The translations under genes were made by a program, and so were the position numbers. The notes under the pieces are model-generated. The model worked only from the letters and a program-made list of their open reading frames with translations, did not search any database and was not told where the DNA came from. Below, piece after piece: positions 1 through 9,350 of a stretch of 64,000 nucleotides of DNA. The stretch is from Pseudomonas syringae (GTDB lineage Bacteria > Pseudomonadota > Gammaproteobacteria > Pseudomonadales > Pseudomonadaceae). The stretch spans positions 5,297,501 to 5,361,500 of the forward strand of contig NZ_CP066265.1 in the NCBI RefSeq assembly GCF_023278085.1. The letters are read 5' to 3'. Every line of letters starts with the position of its first letter. The stretch's first letter is position 1.

Positions 1-838
1 CCTCCGCCCACTGCGGCTGCCCCGCCACAGCGGCGAACTTCCTGAACTGACTGTCATTGCCAACGGTAAGGACCAGGTCGCCATCAGCAGTGGGGAAATC
101 CTGATACGGCACGATGTTGGGATGAGCATTTCCCAAACGCCTGGGCGCGACCCCTGTAGTCAGGTAGTTCATGGCCTGATTGGCCAGACAGGCCACCTGC
201 ACGTCCAGCAGCGCCATATCAATGTACTGCCCGATATTACTTTGATCACGATGCGCCAGAGCGGCGAGAATGGCAGTTGTCGAATACAGGCCCGTCATAA
301 TGTCGGTCAATGCGACGCCGACCTTCACCGGCCCGGCGCCTTCTTCATCCTCTGGCAGACCAGTAAGGCTCATCAAACCACCCAGCGCCTGAATCATGAA
401 GTCGTAACCCGGACGCCGCGCATATGGCCCGCTTTGCCCGAAGCCGGTAATGGAGCAATAGATAAGCCTCGGGTTGACCGCCTTCAACGACTCATAATCC
501 AGTCCGTAGGCCGCCAGCCCATCGACCTTGAAGTTTTCAATCACGATGTCAGACTTCGCCGCCAGCTCGCGCACCAGCCGCTGCCCTTCAGGACGCGTGA
601 AGTCGATGGTAACTGACTGCTTGTTGCGATTGGCAGACAGGTAATAAGCCGCCTCGGTGGTGTTCTGCCCGGCAGCATCCTGAAGGAACGGCGGCCCCCA
701 CGAGCGAGTGTCATCGCCACACCCGGGGCGCTCGACCTTGATGACGTCAGCGCCGAGGTCAGCAAGGATCTGCCCGGCCCATGGCCCGGCCAGGACTCTC
801 GACAGGTCGAGCACCCGGATATGCGAAAGCGCCCCCAT
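1..838 (-). CDS. gcdG: CaiB/BaiF CoA-transferase, 3'-truncated by window edge
   Basis: Class III CoA-transferase, probably moving CoA onto glutarate so that GcdH can act on glutaryl-CoA. About 279 codons are visible of a family usually near 400 aa; the C-terminus lies left of the window. The N-terminus reads MGALSHIRVLDLSRVLAGPW, typical of the family, followed by a GADVIKVE strand. The expected catalytic Asp is present in the later IDMALLDVQ segment. The ATG is preceded by AAGGAGG with 7-nt spacing, which overlaps the gcdH stop codon; only 12 nt separate the two genes, so they are translationally linked. The family call is firm. The glutarate substrate is inferred from the gcdH and gcdR neighbours. 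Confidence 0.9.
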   Translation of the reverse strand, partial: MGALSHIRVLDLSRVLAGPWAGQILADLGADVIKVERPGCGDDTRSWGPPFLQDAAGQNTTEAAYYLSANRNKQSVTIDFTRPEGQRLVRELAAKSDIVIENFKVDGLAAYGLDYESLKAVNPRLIYCSITGFGQSGPYARRPGYDFMIQALGGLMSLTGLPEDEEGAGPVKVGVALTDIMTGLYSTTAILAALAHRDQSNIGQYIDMALLDVQVACLANQAMNYLTTGVAPRRLGNAHPNIVPYQDFPTADGDLVLTVGNDSQFRKFAAVAGQPQWAE

Positions 839-850
839 GCTCAGCCCTCC

Positions 851-2032
851 TTAATAGAAAGCCTGAATGCCGGTCTGCGCACGCCCGAGGATCAACGCAT
901 GCACGTCGTGCGTGCCTTCGTAGGTGTTCACAACCTCCAGGTTGACCAGATGCCTGGCGATGCCGAACTCGTCCGAGATGCCATTGCCGCCCAGCATGTC
1001 GCGGGCCAGGCGCGCGATATCCAGTGACTTGCCGCACGAGTTGCGCTTCATGATCGAAGTGATCTCGACCGCTGCCGTGCCTTCATCCTTCATGCGCCCC
1101 AATCGCAAGCAACCTTGCAGGGCCAGGGTAATCTCGGTCTGCATGTCCGCGAGCTTTTTCTGGATCAGCTGATTGGCCGCCAGCGGGCGCCCGAACTGTT
1201 TGCGATCAAGGGTGTACTGCCGCGCGGTGTGCCAGCAGAACTCCGCTGCGCCCAGCGCGCCCCAGGAAATGCCGTACCGCGCCGAATTGAGGCAGGTAAA
1301 CGGACCTTTGAGACCACGCACGCCCGGAAAGATGTTCTCTTCCGGCACGAACACATTGTCCATGACAATCTCGCCGGTAATCGAAGCGCGCAGCCCGACC
1401 TTGCCATGAATGGCCGGCGCACTCAGCCCCGCCCAACCCTTCTCCAATACAAAGCCACGGATATCTCCGGCATCATCCTTGGCCCACACGACGAACACAT
1501 CGGCAATCGGGCTGTTGGTGATCCACATCTTGCTGCCGCTCAAGCGATAGCCACCCTCGACGCTTCGAGCACGGGTGATCATCGCGCCCGGGTCAGAGCC
1601 ATGGTCAGGCTCGGTCAGGCCGAAGCAGCCGATCCATTCGCCAGAAGCCAGTTTTGGCAGGTACTTTTCTTTCTGGGCCTGTGTACCGAACTCATTGATC
1701 GGCACCATCACCAGCGAGGACTGCACACTCATCATTGACCGATAGCCCGAATCGATACGTTCGACTTCACGCGCGATCAACCCGTAACACACGTAATTCA
1801 GACCACTGCCGCCGAACTCTTCCGGGATGGTCGCCCCCAGCAGCCCCACCTCGCCCATCTCGCGAAAGATGGCCGGGTCGGTTTTCTCGTGACGAAAGGC
1901 CTCCAGAACGCGCGGGGCCAGCTTGCTCTGGGCGAACTGCTCGGCCGTGTCGCGGACCATGCGCTCTTCTTCAGTGAGCTGTTGATCCAGCAACAAGGGA
2001 TCAATCCAGTTAAAGCTTGCCTTACCGCTCAT
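851..2032 (-). CDS. gcdH: Glutaryl-CoA dehydrogenase
   Basis: FAD-dependent acyl-CoA dehydrogenase that oxidises and decarboxylates glutaryl-CoA to crotonyl-CoA in lysine/5-aminovalerate catabolism. The 393 aa match the family length. Visible features are the FAD/substrate-loop segment [15 protein letters not shown], the [14 protein letters not shown] strand and the C-terminal [15 protein letters not shown] motif carrying the catalytic Glu near residue 372. The GCDH subgroup is suggested by the [20 protein letters not shown] segment. It is first in an operon with gcdG and divergent from the LysR gene gcdR, an arrangement known in pseudomonads. Nothing looks broken. An alternative would be another short-chain acyl-CoA dehydrogenase, but the active-site region and context favour GcdH. 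Confidence 0.95.
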   Translation of the reverse strand: MSGKASFNWIDPLLLDQQLTEEERMVRDTAEQFAQSKLAPRVLEAFRHEKTDPAIFREMGEVGLLGATIPEEFGGSGLNYVCYGLIAREVERIDSGYRSMMSVQSSLVMVPINEFGTQAQKEKYLPKLASGEWIGCFGLTEPDHGSDPGAMITRARSVEGGYRLSGSKMWITNSPIADVFVVWAKDDAGDIRGFVLEKGWAGLSAPAIHGKVGLRASITGEIVMDNVFVPEENIFPGVRGLKGPFTCLNSARYGISWGALGAAEFCWHTARQYTLDRKQFGRPLAANQLIQKKLADMQTEITLALQGCLRLGRMKDEGTAAVEITSIMKRNSCGKSLDIARLARDMLGGNGISDEFGIARHLVNLEVVNTYEGTHDVHALILGRAQTGIQAFY

Positions 2033-2117
2033 GCCAGTTCCTCGCGTTCAGATGAAATCCTGCAGCGATCCTAGCCCTGGCCCAGGTCAGCGACAAACGA
2101 GGTTTTATCAAGTAGCT

Positions 2118-2142
2118 GTGCTAATTTCTCACTCTGTAGCAC
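2118..2142. promoter_or_regulatory. Candidate LysR-type operator between gcdH and gcdR
   Basis: Inverted repeat GTGCTA (2118-2123) and TAGCAC (2137-2142) with a 13-nt gap, in the 150-bp divergent intergenic region. Position and symmetry fit a binding site for the adjacent LysR regulator. No experimentally known site was compared. Confidence 0.35.
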
Positions 2143-2185
2143 CAAACTGCGCTCTAAAACAAAAATACCAGTGAGAAGAAAGTAC

Positions 2186-3109
2186 ATGAGACGCAAGATA
2201 CCCAGCACCACCGCACTGGTCAGTTTCGAGGCAGCCGCCCGCCACGAGAGCTTCACCAAGGCCGCCAATGAGCTCTCCCTCACGCAAGGCGCTGTGTGTC
2301 GGCAAATCGGCGGACTGGAGGAGTTTCTCGGCGTCGAACTGTTCCGGCGTTCGCGCAGGGGCGTAAAGCTCACGGAAGCGGGGCTTTCCTACAGTCGTCG
2401 TGTGGCCCAGCAACTGGACGCGGTCGAGCGCGACACACTGTCGGTCATGGGCCAGCAAGGTGCCAACGCCATCGAGCTCGCCGTGGTGCCGACGTTCGGC
2501 ACTCAGTGGCTGCTGCCGCGCCTGAAGGACTTCCAGCACAAGCACCCCGACGTCACGGTCCATCTGACCAACCGTACCCGCCCATTCCTGTTTGCCGACA
2601 CCGACTTCGATGCCGCTATCTATTTTGGCGATGCCGACTGGTCCGGCACCCAGTCGCACAGGCTGATGAGCGAAAACTCCATGCCGGTCTGCAGCCCCTC
2701 CTTTCTTGAAGGTCGCGACAGCCTGGGGGCCCGCGAGCTGGCGGAATTGCCGCTGCTGCAGCAGACCACCCGGCCCTACGCCTGGCGGCAATGGTTCAAT
2801 GCGCAGGCTCTGGATGTCGCGCGCGACATGACCGGTCCCCGCTATGAACTGTTCTCCATGCTGGCGCAGGCGGCCATGCACGACATGGGCATCGCCCTTA
2901 TTCCTCCCTTCCTCATCCAGCGCGAACTGCAGGAAAAGCGTCTGGTGATCGCAAACAACCGCTCACTGCCCGGCAGCAAGGCCTATCACCTGATGATTCC
3001 CGAGCGCAAAGTGGAATCGGCATCGCTGACTGCGTTTCGTGACTGGCTGGTGGGACAGGCCCGTGCTTATCAGTTGCCCCAGGAAAAACCTGAACCCAGC
3101 CTCAGGTAG
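2186..3109 (+). CDS. gcdR: LysR-type regulator of glutarate catabolism
   Basis: LysR-family transcription factor, probably activating gcdHG in response to a glutarate-pathway metabolite. An N-terminal winged helix-turn-helix (FTKAANELSLTQGAVCRQIG, about residues 25-45) is followed by a periplasmic-binding-protein-like co-inducer domain. With the ATG at 2186 the protein is 307 aa. I prefer this over an in-frame GTG at 2171 because AGAAGAAAG lies just upstream of 2186 and the product then begins MRRKIPSTTALVSFEAAARH, as in homologues I recall. The same reading frame continues to a TAG stop at 3109. It is divergent from gcdH. Family certain, target inferred from position. Confidence 0.88.
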   Translation: MRRKIPSTTALVSFEAAARHESFTKAANELSLTQGAVCRQIGGLEEFLGVELFRRSRRGVKLTEAGLSYSRRVAQQLDAVERDTLSVMGQQGANAIELAVVPTFGTQWLLPRLKDFQHKHPDVTVHLTNRTRPFLFADTDFDAAIYFGDADWSGTQSHRLMSENSMPVCSPSFLEGRDSLGARELAELPLLQQTTRPYAWRQWFNAQALDVARDMTGPRYELFSMLAQAAMHDMGIALIPPFLIQRELQEKRLVIANNRSLPGSKAYHLMIPERKVESASLTAFRDWLVGQARAYQLPQEKPEPSLR

Positions 3110-3513
3110 TCCATGCGCTTTATCTCCTACAGATATAAACTTATGTCGCTATGAAGAAACTTACGAGTAATCATGAAGAACCTGACATACCCCTTTATTT
3201 ATAGGGACTTTAGGTCTATTCAGTGCTTTTTCCAGATTTTCTGCAGAAAATTTTCTATCACCTGTTTTTCGTAAGGAATACCGCCAAAAGCCTATAGATA
3301 AAGGGCAAAATCGAAAAACTGCGACAATAGGTCACAGTGTGACTTGTAGTTCATCTATAGTTTCGTTACAGAATGTATTGAAGCCCGCAAACTTCGCCTG
3401 CAAAATGCCCCGCCCCCGCTGCAAAGGGGTCTGCTGATTGGCCAAGCCGGACGCACCAGCCGTAGTGCCCTGGCCTACATACGAACGATAAAAAATCGCG
3501 CAGGAGATTTGTC
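3110..3513. other. AT-rich intergenic region before pntAA
   Basis: 404 bp without a credible gene, clearly richer in A/T than its surroundings. It holds a perfect 14-nt palindrome TTTTCTGCAGAAAA (3237-3250) and a 13-nt palindrome GTCACAGTGTGAC (3331-3343). The pntAA promoter presumably lies here, and the palindromes are candidate regulator sites. No terminator with a T-tract was seen for gcdR. Confidence 0.6.
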
Positions 3514-4635
3514 GTGCACATTGGTGTTCCTCTCGAAACACAAGCGGGCGAAACCCGGGTAGCTGCTACCCCGGAAACCATCAAAAAGCTGATCAGCCAG
3601 GGACACAAAGTCACCGTGCAGAGCGGAGCCGGGGTTCATGCCAGCGTTCCAGACAGTGCTTATGAAGCAGCAGGCGCCGCCATTGGCAGCGCGAGCGAGG
3701 CGTACGCGAGTGAGCTGATCCTCAAGGTCGCCGCGCCGGGCGATGACGAACTGGCCCTGATCAAAAGCGGCTCGGTGCTCATCGGCATGCTCAACCCGTT
3801 CAACAACGAACTCATCGGCAAGATGGCCGCGCGTGGCATTACCGCGTTCGCCCTGGAAGCTGCACCGCGTACATCGCGTGCGCAAAGCCTTGATGTGCTG
3901 TCTTCGCAAGCCAACATTGCAGGCTATAAGGCCGTGCTGCTCGCCGCACATCATTACCCGCGCTTCATGCCCATGCTGATGACCGCTGCCGGCACCGTCA
4001 AAGCCGCACGGGTGCTGATCCTCGGCGCAGGCGTTGCCGGTCTGCAGGCCATTGCCACTGCCAAAAGGCTGGGCGCAGTGGTGGAAGCCTCGGATGTGCG
4101 TCCGGCAGTGAAGGAGCAGATCGAGTCGCTGGGCGCGAAATTCATTGATGTGCCCTACGAGACCGACGAAGAGCGCGAATGTGCCGAAGGCGTTGGCGGC
4201 TACGCGAGGCCCATGCCGGCCAGCTGGATGCAACGCCAGGCGGTCGCCGTGCATGAGCGCGCGAAACTGTCGGACATCGTCATCACTACCGCACTCATTC
4301 CCGGCCGCAAGGCACCGGTGCTGCTCGGCGCGGAAACCGTTGCACAGATGAAGCCCGGTTCGGTGGTGATTGACCTGGCCGCCGCGCAAGGCGGCAATTG
4401 CCCGCTGACCGTCGCCGATCAAGTGATCGTCGAGCATGGCGTCACCCTCGTCGGGCACACCAACCTGCCGGCACTGGTTGCCGCCGATGCGTCTGCGCTC
4501 TACGCCCGCAACCTGCTGGATTTCATGAAGCTGCTGTTCGACAAGGACGGCACATTCTCGATCAACCTCGAAGACGACATCGTCGCCGCGTGCCTGATGT
4601 GCCGCGACGGAAACGCCGTCCGCAAAAACGGCTGA
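3514..4635 (+). CDS. pntAA: NAD(P) transhydrogenase subunit alpha part 1
   Basis: Soluble NAD(H)-binding domain I of the proton-translocating transhydrogenase, which couples the proton gradient to hydride transfer between NADH and NADP+. The 373 aa include the N-terminal alanine-dehydrogenase-like signature ([20 protein letters not shown]) and the Rossmann motif GAGVAG at residues 171-176 followed by an acidic strand end (VEASDVRP). The start is GTG at 3514, preceded by AGGAG. As in many alphaproteobacteria and pseudomonads the alpha chain is split: this part lacks membrane helices, which are supplied by the next gene 11 nt downstream. It is first in the three-gene pnt operon. Confidence 0.96.
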   Translation: MHIGVPLETQAGETRVAATPETIKKLISQGHKVTVQSGAGVHASVPDSAYEAAGAAIGSASEAYASELILKVAAPGDDELALIKSGSVLIGMLNPFNNELIGKMAARGITAFALEAAPRTSRAQSLDVLSSQANIAGYKAVLLAAHHYPRFMPMLMTAAGTVKAARVLILGAGVAGLQAIATAKRLGAVVEASDVRPAVKEQIESLGAKFIDVPYETDEERECAEGVGGYARPMPASWMQRQAVAVHERAKLSDIVITTALIPGRKAPVLLGAETVAQMKPGSVVIDLAAAQGGNCPLTVADQVIVEHGVTLVGHTNLPALVAADASALYARNLLDFMKLLFDKDGTFSINLEDDIVAACLMCRDGNAVRKNG

Positions 4636-4646
4636 GGACATACCCT

Positions 4647-4970
4647 ATGGAAGATTTTATTTCCCCCGGCGTCTACAACCTGATCATTTTCGTACTGGCA
4701 ATTTATGTCGGCTACCACGTGGTCTGGAACGTCACGCCTGCGCTGCACACACCCTTGATGGCCGTCACCAACGCCATCTCCGCGATTGTCATCGTCGGTG
4801 CAATGCTCGCCGCGGCTCTGACTGTCACGCCTCTAGGCAAGACCATGGGCACGTTGGCCGTGGCACTGGCGGCAGTGAATGTATTTGGCGGATTTCTGGT
4901 CACTCGGCGAATGCTTGAGATGTTCAGGAAGAAGGCTCCCAAGGCGAAAGACGAGGCGCCCAAGTCATGA
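4647..4970 (+). CDS. pntAB: NAD(P) transhydrogenase subunit alpha part 2
   Basis: Membrane part of the split alpha subunit, 107 aa. Three hydrophobic segments are visible (about residues 10-30, 40-62 and 65-85), with the typical [19 protein letters not shown] segment of domain II and a short charged C-terminus rich in Lys. With PntB it forms the proton channel. It starts 11 nt after pntAA stops, and its TGA overlaps the pntB ATG by 4 nt (ATGA), a sign of translational coupling. Length and motif agree with the family. Confidence 0.95.
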   Translation: MEDFISPGVYNLIIFVLAIYVGYHVVWNVTPALHTPLMAVTNAISAIVIVGAMLAAALTVTPLGKTMGTLAVALAAVNVFGGFLVTRRMLEMFRKKAPKAKDEAPKS

Positions 4971-6421
4971 GCATGAATCTGGTCACGCTGTTGTACCTGA
5001 TCGCTTCGATCTGCTTTATTCAAGCGCTCAAGGGCTTGTCGCACCCGACCACCTCGCGCCGCGGCAACCTGTTCGGCATGCTCGGCATGGGCCTGGCGGT
5101 CATCACCACCATCGGTCTGGTGTTCAAGCTGGCGGCCCTGTCGACAGCGGAAGGCACCAGCGCAGGAATCGGCTACATCGTGGTCGGCCTGTTGGTGGGC
5201 GGTACGGCGGGCTCGATCATGGCCAAGCGGGTCGAGATGACCAAGATGCCGGAACTGGTGGCGTTCATGCACAGCATGATCGGTCTGGCAGCGGTGTTCA
5301 TTGCCATCGCCGCCGTTGTCGAGCCGCAGTCACTGGGCATCGTTCGCCACCTGGGCGACGCCATTCCGGCGGGCAATCGTCTGGAACTGTTTCTCGGTGC
5401 TGCCATTGGCGCAATCACCTTCTCCGGTTCGGTGATCGCCTTCGGCAAGCTGTCGGGCAAGTACAAATTCCGCCTGTTCCAGGGCGCACCGGTACAGTTT
5501 TCCGGTCAGCATAAACTGAACCTTGCCCTTGGCCTCGCTACGCTGTTCTTCGGCCTGACCTTCATGTTCACCGGCAGCCTGACCGCCTTCGCGATCATGC
5601 TGGCACTGGCGTTCGTGATTGGCGTGCTGCTGATCATCCCGATTGGCGGTGCCGACATGCCGGTCGTGGTCTCGATGCTCAACAGCTACTCAGGCTGGGC
5701 GGCAGCCGGCATCGGATTTTCGCTGAACAACTCGATGCTGATCATCGCCGGTTCGCTGGTGGGTTCGTCGGGTGCGATCCTGTCTTACATCATGTGCAAG
5801 GCGATGAACCGCTCCTTCTTCAACGTAATCGGTGGCGGCTTCGGCGGCGCAACCGACTCGGCAGGCCCGGCGGGTGCCAAGGAAGCACGCCCGGTGAAGT
5901 CAGGTTCGGCAGACGATGCAACCTTCCTGCTGACCAACGCCGACACGGTGATCATCGTGCCGGGATACGGCCTGGCGGTGGCTCGCGCGCAACATGCGCT
6001 CAAGGAGCTGACGGAAAAGCTGGTGCATCGCGGCGTCACCGTGAAGTACGCCATTCACCCGGTGGCCGGACGCATGCCGGGGCACATGAACGTCCTGCTG
6101 GCCGAGGCCGAAGTGCCTTACGACCAGGTGTTCGAGATGGACGACATCAACTCCGAATTCGGCCAGGCCGACGTGGTGCTGGTGCTGGGCGCCAACGACG
6201 TCGTCAACCCGGCCGCCAAGAACGATCCGAAGTCGCCCATTGCCGGGATGCCGATCCTGGAAGCTTTCAAGGCCAAGACCATCATCGTCAACAAGCGCTC
6301 AATGGCCAGCGGCTACGCGGGGCTGGATAACGAGCTGTTCTATCTGGACAAGACCATGATGGTGTTCGGCGACGCCAAAAAGGTGATCGAGGACATGGTG
6401 AAGGCCGTCGAAAACGCCTAG
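4967..6421 (+). CDS. pntB: NAD(P) transhydrogenase subunit beta
   Basis: Beta subunit of the proton-translocating transhydrogenase, 484 aa. The N-terminal half has about nine hydrophobic helices, with the conserved [20 protein letters not shown] segment near residue 225. The C-terminal soluble domain III binds NADP(H): the [11 protein letters not shown] fingerprint lies near residue 332 and [14 protein letters not shown] near 405. Its ATG overlaps the pntAB stop. A strong terminator follows 20 nt after the stop, closing the operon. The complex is a likely NADPH source for biosynthesis. Confidence 0.97.
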   Translation: MSMNLVTLLYLIASICFIQALKGLSHPTTSRRGNLFGMLGMGLAVITTIGLVFKLAALSTAEGTSAGIGYIVVGLLVGGTAGSIMAKRVEMTKMPELVAFMHSMIGLAAVFIAIAAVVEPQSLGIVRHLGDAIPAGNRLELFLGAAIGAITFSGSVIAFGKLSGKYKFRLFQGAPVQFSGQHKLNLALGLATLFFGLTFMFTGSLTAFAIMLALAFVIGVLLIIPIGGADMPVVVSMLNSYSGWAAAGIGFSLNNSMLIIAGSLVGSSGAILSYIMCKAMNRSFFNVIGGGFGGATDSAGPAGAKEARPVKSGSADDATFLLTNADTVIIVPGYGLAVARAQHALKELTEKLVHRGVTVKYAIHPVAGRMPGHMNVLLAEAEVPYDQVFEMDDINSEFGQADVVLVLGANDVVNPAAKNDPKSPIAGMPILEAFKAKTIIVNKRSMASGYAGLDNELFYLDKTMMVFGDAKKVIEDMVKAVENA

Positions 6422-6440
6422 CCTGCTCTCGTTCAAGCCA

Positions 6441-6472
6441 AGCCCCGGCGTCCTGGACGACCGGGGCTTTTT
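6441..6472 (+). terminator. Rho-independent terminator of the pnt operon
   Basis: Eight-base stem AGCCCCGG / CCGGGGCT with a 12-nt loop, followed by a T-tract, 20 nt after the pntB stop codon. Confidence 0.9.
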
Positions 6473-6602
6473 ACATTTCAAGCAACAGTGTTTTGTGCTG
6501 AGAGCCGCCAATCAGAGCCCTCAAATGCGACCTTGGTAGCAGGACGAAGCCCGTCCAACGCTCTAGACTTGTCGCTTTGCTTCCAACGCCGAGACAGAAC
6601 CC

Positions 6603-8096
6603 ATGTACCGTGACCGTATCCGCCTGCCCTCCCTGATGAGCAAGGTTATGAGCGCAGCCGATGCTGCCGCCATGATTGAAGACGGCATGACCGTCGGCAT
6701 GAGTGGCTTCACCCGCGCGGGTGAAGCCAAGGCCGTGCCCCACGCACTGGCCGAACGCGCCAAAATTACGCCCCTGAAGATCAGCCTGATGACCGGCGCC
6801 AGCCTGGGCAATGACCTGGACAAGCAACTGACCGAGTCCGGCGTCCTGTCGCGGCGCATGCCTTTTCAGGTCGACAGCACGTTGCGCAAGGCCATCAACA
6901 ACGGCACGGTCATGTTCATCGACCAGCACTTGTCCGACACCGTGGAAATGCTGCGCAACCGACAGATCAAGGCGGTGGACCTGGCGGTGATCGAATGCGT
7001 AGCGATCACCGAAGAAGGCCATCTGGTGCTCAGCACCTCCGTCGGCAACTCGGCCAGCTTCGCGATTCTAGCCAAACAGGTCATCGTGGAAATCAACCTG
7101 TCCCAGCCGCTGGAGCTGGAAGGCCTGCATGACATCTATATTCCCAGCTACCGCCCGACGCGCCTGCCGATCCCGGTGCTGGAAGCCGATTCACGTATCG
7201 GCAGCCATGCGGTGAAGATCGACCCGGCGAAGATCGTCGGCATCGTCATCAGCAATCAGCCCGACTCACCGTCCACCGTCACGCCGCCAGACGCCGACAC
7301 CCAGGCCATCGCCAATCATCTGGTGGCGTTCTTCAAGAACGAAGTGCGCGAAGACCGCCTCACCGACAAGCTGATGCCACTGCAAGCGGGCATCGGCAAC
7401 ATCGCCAACGCAGTGATGCACGGTCTGCTGGCATCACCGTTCAGCGACCTGACCATGTATTCCGAGGTGCTGCAGGACTCGACGTTCGACCTGTTCGATG
7501 CCGGCAAGCTGAGTTTCGCATCGGGCAGCTCAATGACCCTGTCAGCGGCCAAACACGCGGAAGTCTTTGCCGACTTCAATCGCTACAAGTCCAGGCTGGT
7601 GCTGCGCCCGCAGGAGATTTCCAATCATCCGGAGGTTATCCGCCGCCTGGGGATCATCGGTATCAATACCGCGCTGGAATTCGACCTGTATGGCAACGTG
7701 AACTCGACCCACGTCTGCGGCACGCGAATGATGAACGGCATCGGGGGCTCCGGGGATTTCTCACGCAACGCGCATCTGGCGATCTTCGTCACCAAGTCGA
7801 TTGCCAAGGGCGGCGCGATTTCCAGCGTTGTGCCCATGGTCAGCCATGTCGACCACACCGAGCATGACGTCGACATTCTGGTCACCGAACAGGGCCTGGC
7901 TGATTTACGTGGCCTGGCACCCCGCGAACGCGCGCGGGTGATCATCGACAACTGCGTGCATCCGGACTACCGCGACGCCCTGAACGCTTATTTCAATGCC
8001 GCCTGCGTGATCGGCGGACACACGCCGCACATCCTTCGCGAAGCACTGAGTTGGCACATCAACCTGGAAGAAACCGGACGAATGCTGGTGGACTGA
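6603..8096 (+). CDS. Acetyl-CoA hydrolase/transferase (succinyl-CoA:acetate CoA-transferase type)
   Basis: Class I CoA-transferase of the acetyl-CoA hydrolase/succinyl-CoA:acetate transferase family, exchanging CoA between acyl-CoAs and acetate or propionate. The 497 aa match AarC-like enzymes. By eye, E288 in the SEVLQD segment aligns with the catalytic Glu294 of AarC, and the oxyanion-hole glycine motif GGSGDF lies near residue 382, about six residues earlier than in AarC, a consistent offset. The N-terminal MSGFTRAGEAKAVP segment is the CoA-binding region. It is monocistronic between the pnt terminator and a hairpin at 8108-8140. The exact acyl donor cannot be told from sequence. Confidence 0.9.
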   Translation: MYRDRIRLPSLMSKVMSAADAAAMIEDGMTVGMSGFTRAGEAKAVPHALAERAKITPLKISLMTGASLGNDLDKQLTESGVLSRRMPFQVDSTLRKAINNGTVMFIDQHLSDTVEMLRNRQIKAVDLAVIECVAITEEGHLVLSTSVGNSASFAILAKQVIVEINLSQPLELEGLHDIYIPSYRPTRLPIPVLEADSRIGSHAVKIDPAKIVGIVISNQPDSPSTVTPPDADTQAIANHLVAFFKNEVREDRLTDKLMPLQAGIGNIANAVMHGLLASPFSDLTMYSEVLQDSTFDLFDAGKLSFASGSSMTLSAAKHAEVFADFNRYKSRLVLRPQEISNHPEVIRRLGIIGINTALEFDLYGNVNSTHVCGTRMMNGIGGSGDFSRNAHLAIFVTKSIAKGGAISSVVPMVSHVDHTEHDVDILVTEQGLADLRGLAPRERARVIIDNCVHPDYRDALNAYFNAACVIGGHTPHILREALSWHINLEETGRMLVD

Positions 8097-8107
8097 ACAG
8101 GACAGTT

Positions 8108-8140
8108 GGAAGTGAATACTACCTTTTCGAATTCACTTCC
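8108..8140 (+). terminator. Terminator-like hairpin after the CoA-transferase gene
   Basis: Perfect 10-bp stem GGAAGTGAAT / ATTCACTTCC around a 13-nt loop, 11 nt after the stop codon. No T-tract follows, so it may be a 3'-end stabiliser rather than an intrinsic terminator. Confidence 0.5.
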
Positions 8141-8177
8141 CGCCTGAGCTGATGAGCATTTCAAAAAACTGTACTTC

Positions 8178-8261
8178 TGTACCGGTCATAAAACTGCCTT
8201 AAAACACGAAAAACACCACAATAGAGCACAAAATGCACCACAAAAGTGCTGACCGGTACAG
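8178..8261. promoter_or_regulatory. 12-nt inverted repeat upstream of the DUF1127 gene
   Basis: CTGTACCGGTCA (8178-8189) and its exact reverse complement TGACCGGTACAG (8250-8261) lie 60 bp apart in an A-rich region 156 bp before the DUF1127 start. The spacing fits two operators for a dimeric or looping regulator. GntR/MocR-type proteins are candidates, but the cognate regulator is not identifiable here. The whole 8097-8416 gap holds no other gene. Confidence 0.5.
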
Positions 8262-8416
8262 TTGCCCCATTTATGAACAAAACAGTGCCCAATCACAGTT
8301 AACTGAACCCGCACAATACAGATGAACTGTGCCTATGGAAGCTGTACACGAGCGAGGAGAATGGGCACCAGTCAAGCAACTCACTAATCCCGCCACAAGC
8401 GGAAGGAAGTCACACC

Positions 8417-8632
8417 ATGGAACGTACACTCAGTTCCGATCTGTTCAGCGAAAGCACCGTCAACACCGCAAAAGCCTCTTTGCCTCTGCGCGTATTCGCC
8501 AACCTGATGCTCTGGCAGCGTCGCCTGTCCAGCCGCCATCAACTGGCCCGTCTGGATGCACGCCTGCTGGCTGACGCCGGTATCAGCGAATCCCAGCGTT
8601 ACGAAGAGCTGAGCAAGCCGTTCTGGCGCTGA
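8417..8632 (+). CDS. DUF1127 small basic protein
   Basis: 71-aa protein with the DUF1127 pattern in its C-terminal half: RVFANLMLWQRRLSSRHQLARL followed by DARLLADAGIS and a closing W-R. Members are small, Arg-rich, cytoplasmic proteins; some have been linked to RNA turnover or to phosphate and carbon metabolism, but the role of this one is unknown. The ATG at 8417 follows the GGAAGGAAG ribosome-binding site closely. It is monocistronic, with a strong terminator after it and a long inverted repeat before it, suggesting tight regulation. Confidence 0.85.
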   Translation: MERTLSSDLFSESTVNTAKASLPLRVFANLMLWQRRLSSRHQLARLDARLLADAGISESQRYEELSKPFWR

Positions 8633-8692
8633 TTTAGCGCTCGCTGGTCCCAAGCCCAAGGGCTTCCCGCCAGCAACCCGAATTGCTTCATA

Positions 8693-8730
8693 CAAGACCC
8701 GTCTCTGGCAACAGAGACGGGTCTTGTCGT
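8693..8730 (+). terminator. Strong terminator after the DUF1127 gene
   Basis: 15-bp perfect stem CAAGACCCGTCTCTG / CAGAGACGGGTCTTG with a GCAA tetraloop, followed by TCGTTT. Confidence 0.9.
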
Positions 8731-8945
8731 TTCAGGGTGAGGTTTTTGCTAAATCCTGCCAAAGCAGTACAGTTATATAAATTACAAAATCTAGCAGCAC
8801 AGTTACTCATTGCCGGTAACCATTTTGCTCTCCCTCCGCTCAGTCATCATGACAGCGCTCTGCCGGTGGGATAGTCTAGCGCTCTACATCAGCCCTTTGG
8901 CTTCGCAAGCAGCCTGTGCCCCTTTGTCCACGATGGAACTCAATC

Positions 8946-9263
8946 ATGTCTCTGCTCCGTACCCTTGGCGCTGCCTTCCTGTTGACCGCTGCAGCAGGTG
9001 CCCATGCCTCCAGCTTTATTGTGACCACTGATGCCGTGGTCGATGCCGTCAACGCTTCGACCCGTGCCACGTCGAATGTGTCTTCGTCCCTGAAGGACGA
9101 CAAAATCGTCCTGGCGGCACGCGACGATGCGGCCAGCTTTGTCGCCAGCTCCGGCGATATCCGTAGCGCTCGCCTGGAAGGTGCCTTGCAGCACATCCGT
9201 CAGCAACTGCCGGAACTGCAAGCCACCGACGGTCAACTGGCTCAGGCCATCCTGGCCATCTGA
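8946..9263 (+). CDS. DUF2388 secreted protein, copy 1
   Basis: 105-aa protein with a cleavable signal peptide (MSLLRTLGAAFLLTAAAGAHA, cut before SSF). The mature part carries the DUF2388 signature: a Thr/Ser-rich first half, then KDDKIVLAARDDAASFVAS, GDIRSARLEGAL and LAQAILAI. Function unknown; periplasmic location inferred. The ATG at 8946 is chosen because it begins directly with the signal peptide; an upstream in-frame start at 8916 would add ten unlikely residues. It is first of three tandem paralogues leading into a DUF4105 gene. Confidence 0.85.
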   Translation: MSLLRTLGAAFLLTAAAGAHASSFIVTTDAVVDAVNASTRATSNVSSSLKDDKIVLAARDDAASFVASSGDIRSARLEGALQHIRQQLPELQATDGQLAQAILAI

Positions 9264-9272
9264 CACGTTGCG

Positions 9273-9291
9273 CCCCGGCAAGGCGCCGGGG
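9273..9291 (+). other. GC-rich hairpin between DUF2388 copies 1 and 2
   Basis: Perfect stem CCCCGGC / GCCGGGG with a 5-nt loop, 9 nt after the stop of copy 1, without a T-tract. It may attenuate transcription or protect the 3' end of the first cistron so that the three copies are expressed at different levels. Confidence 0.45.
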
Positions 9292-9350
9292 TAGCTCTGG
9301 CCAGAGCATTGCGCTAGCCTTGACGCCTGTTTTGCCGGTTTGTGAAAGCC

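Noticed and set aside
3475..4641. 388-codon open frame antisense to pntAA
   Set aside because: Low-complexity His/Gln/Arg-rich translation typical of the reverse strand of a high-GC gene, with pntAA unambiguous on the other strand.
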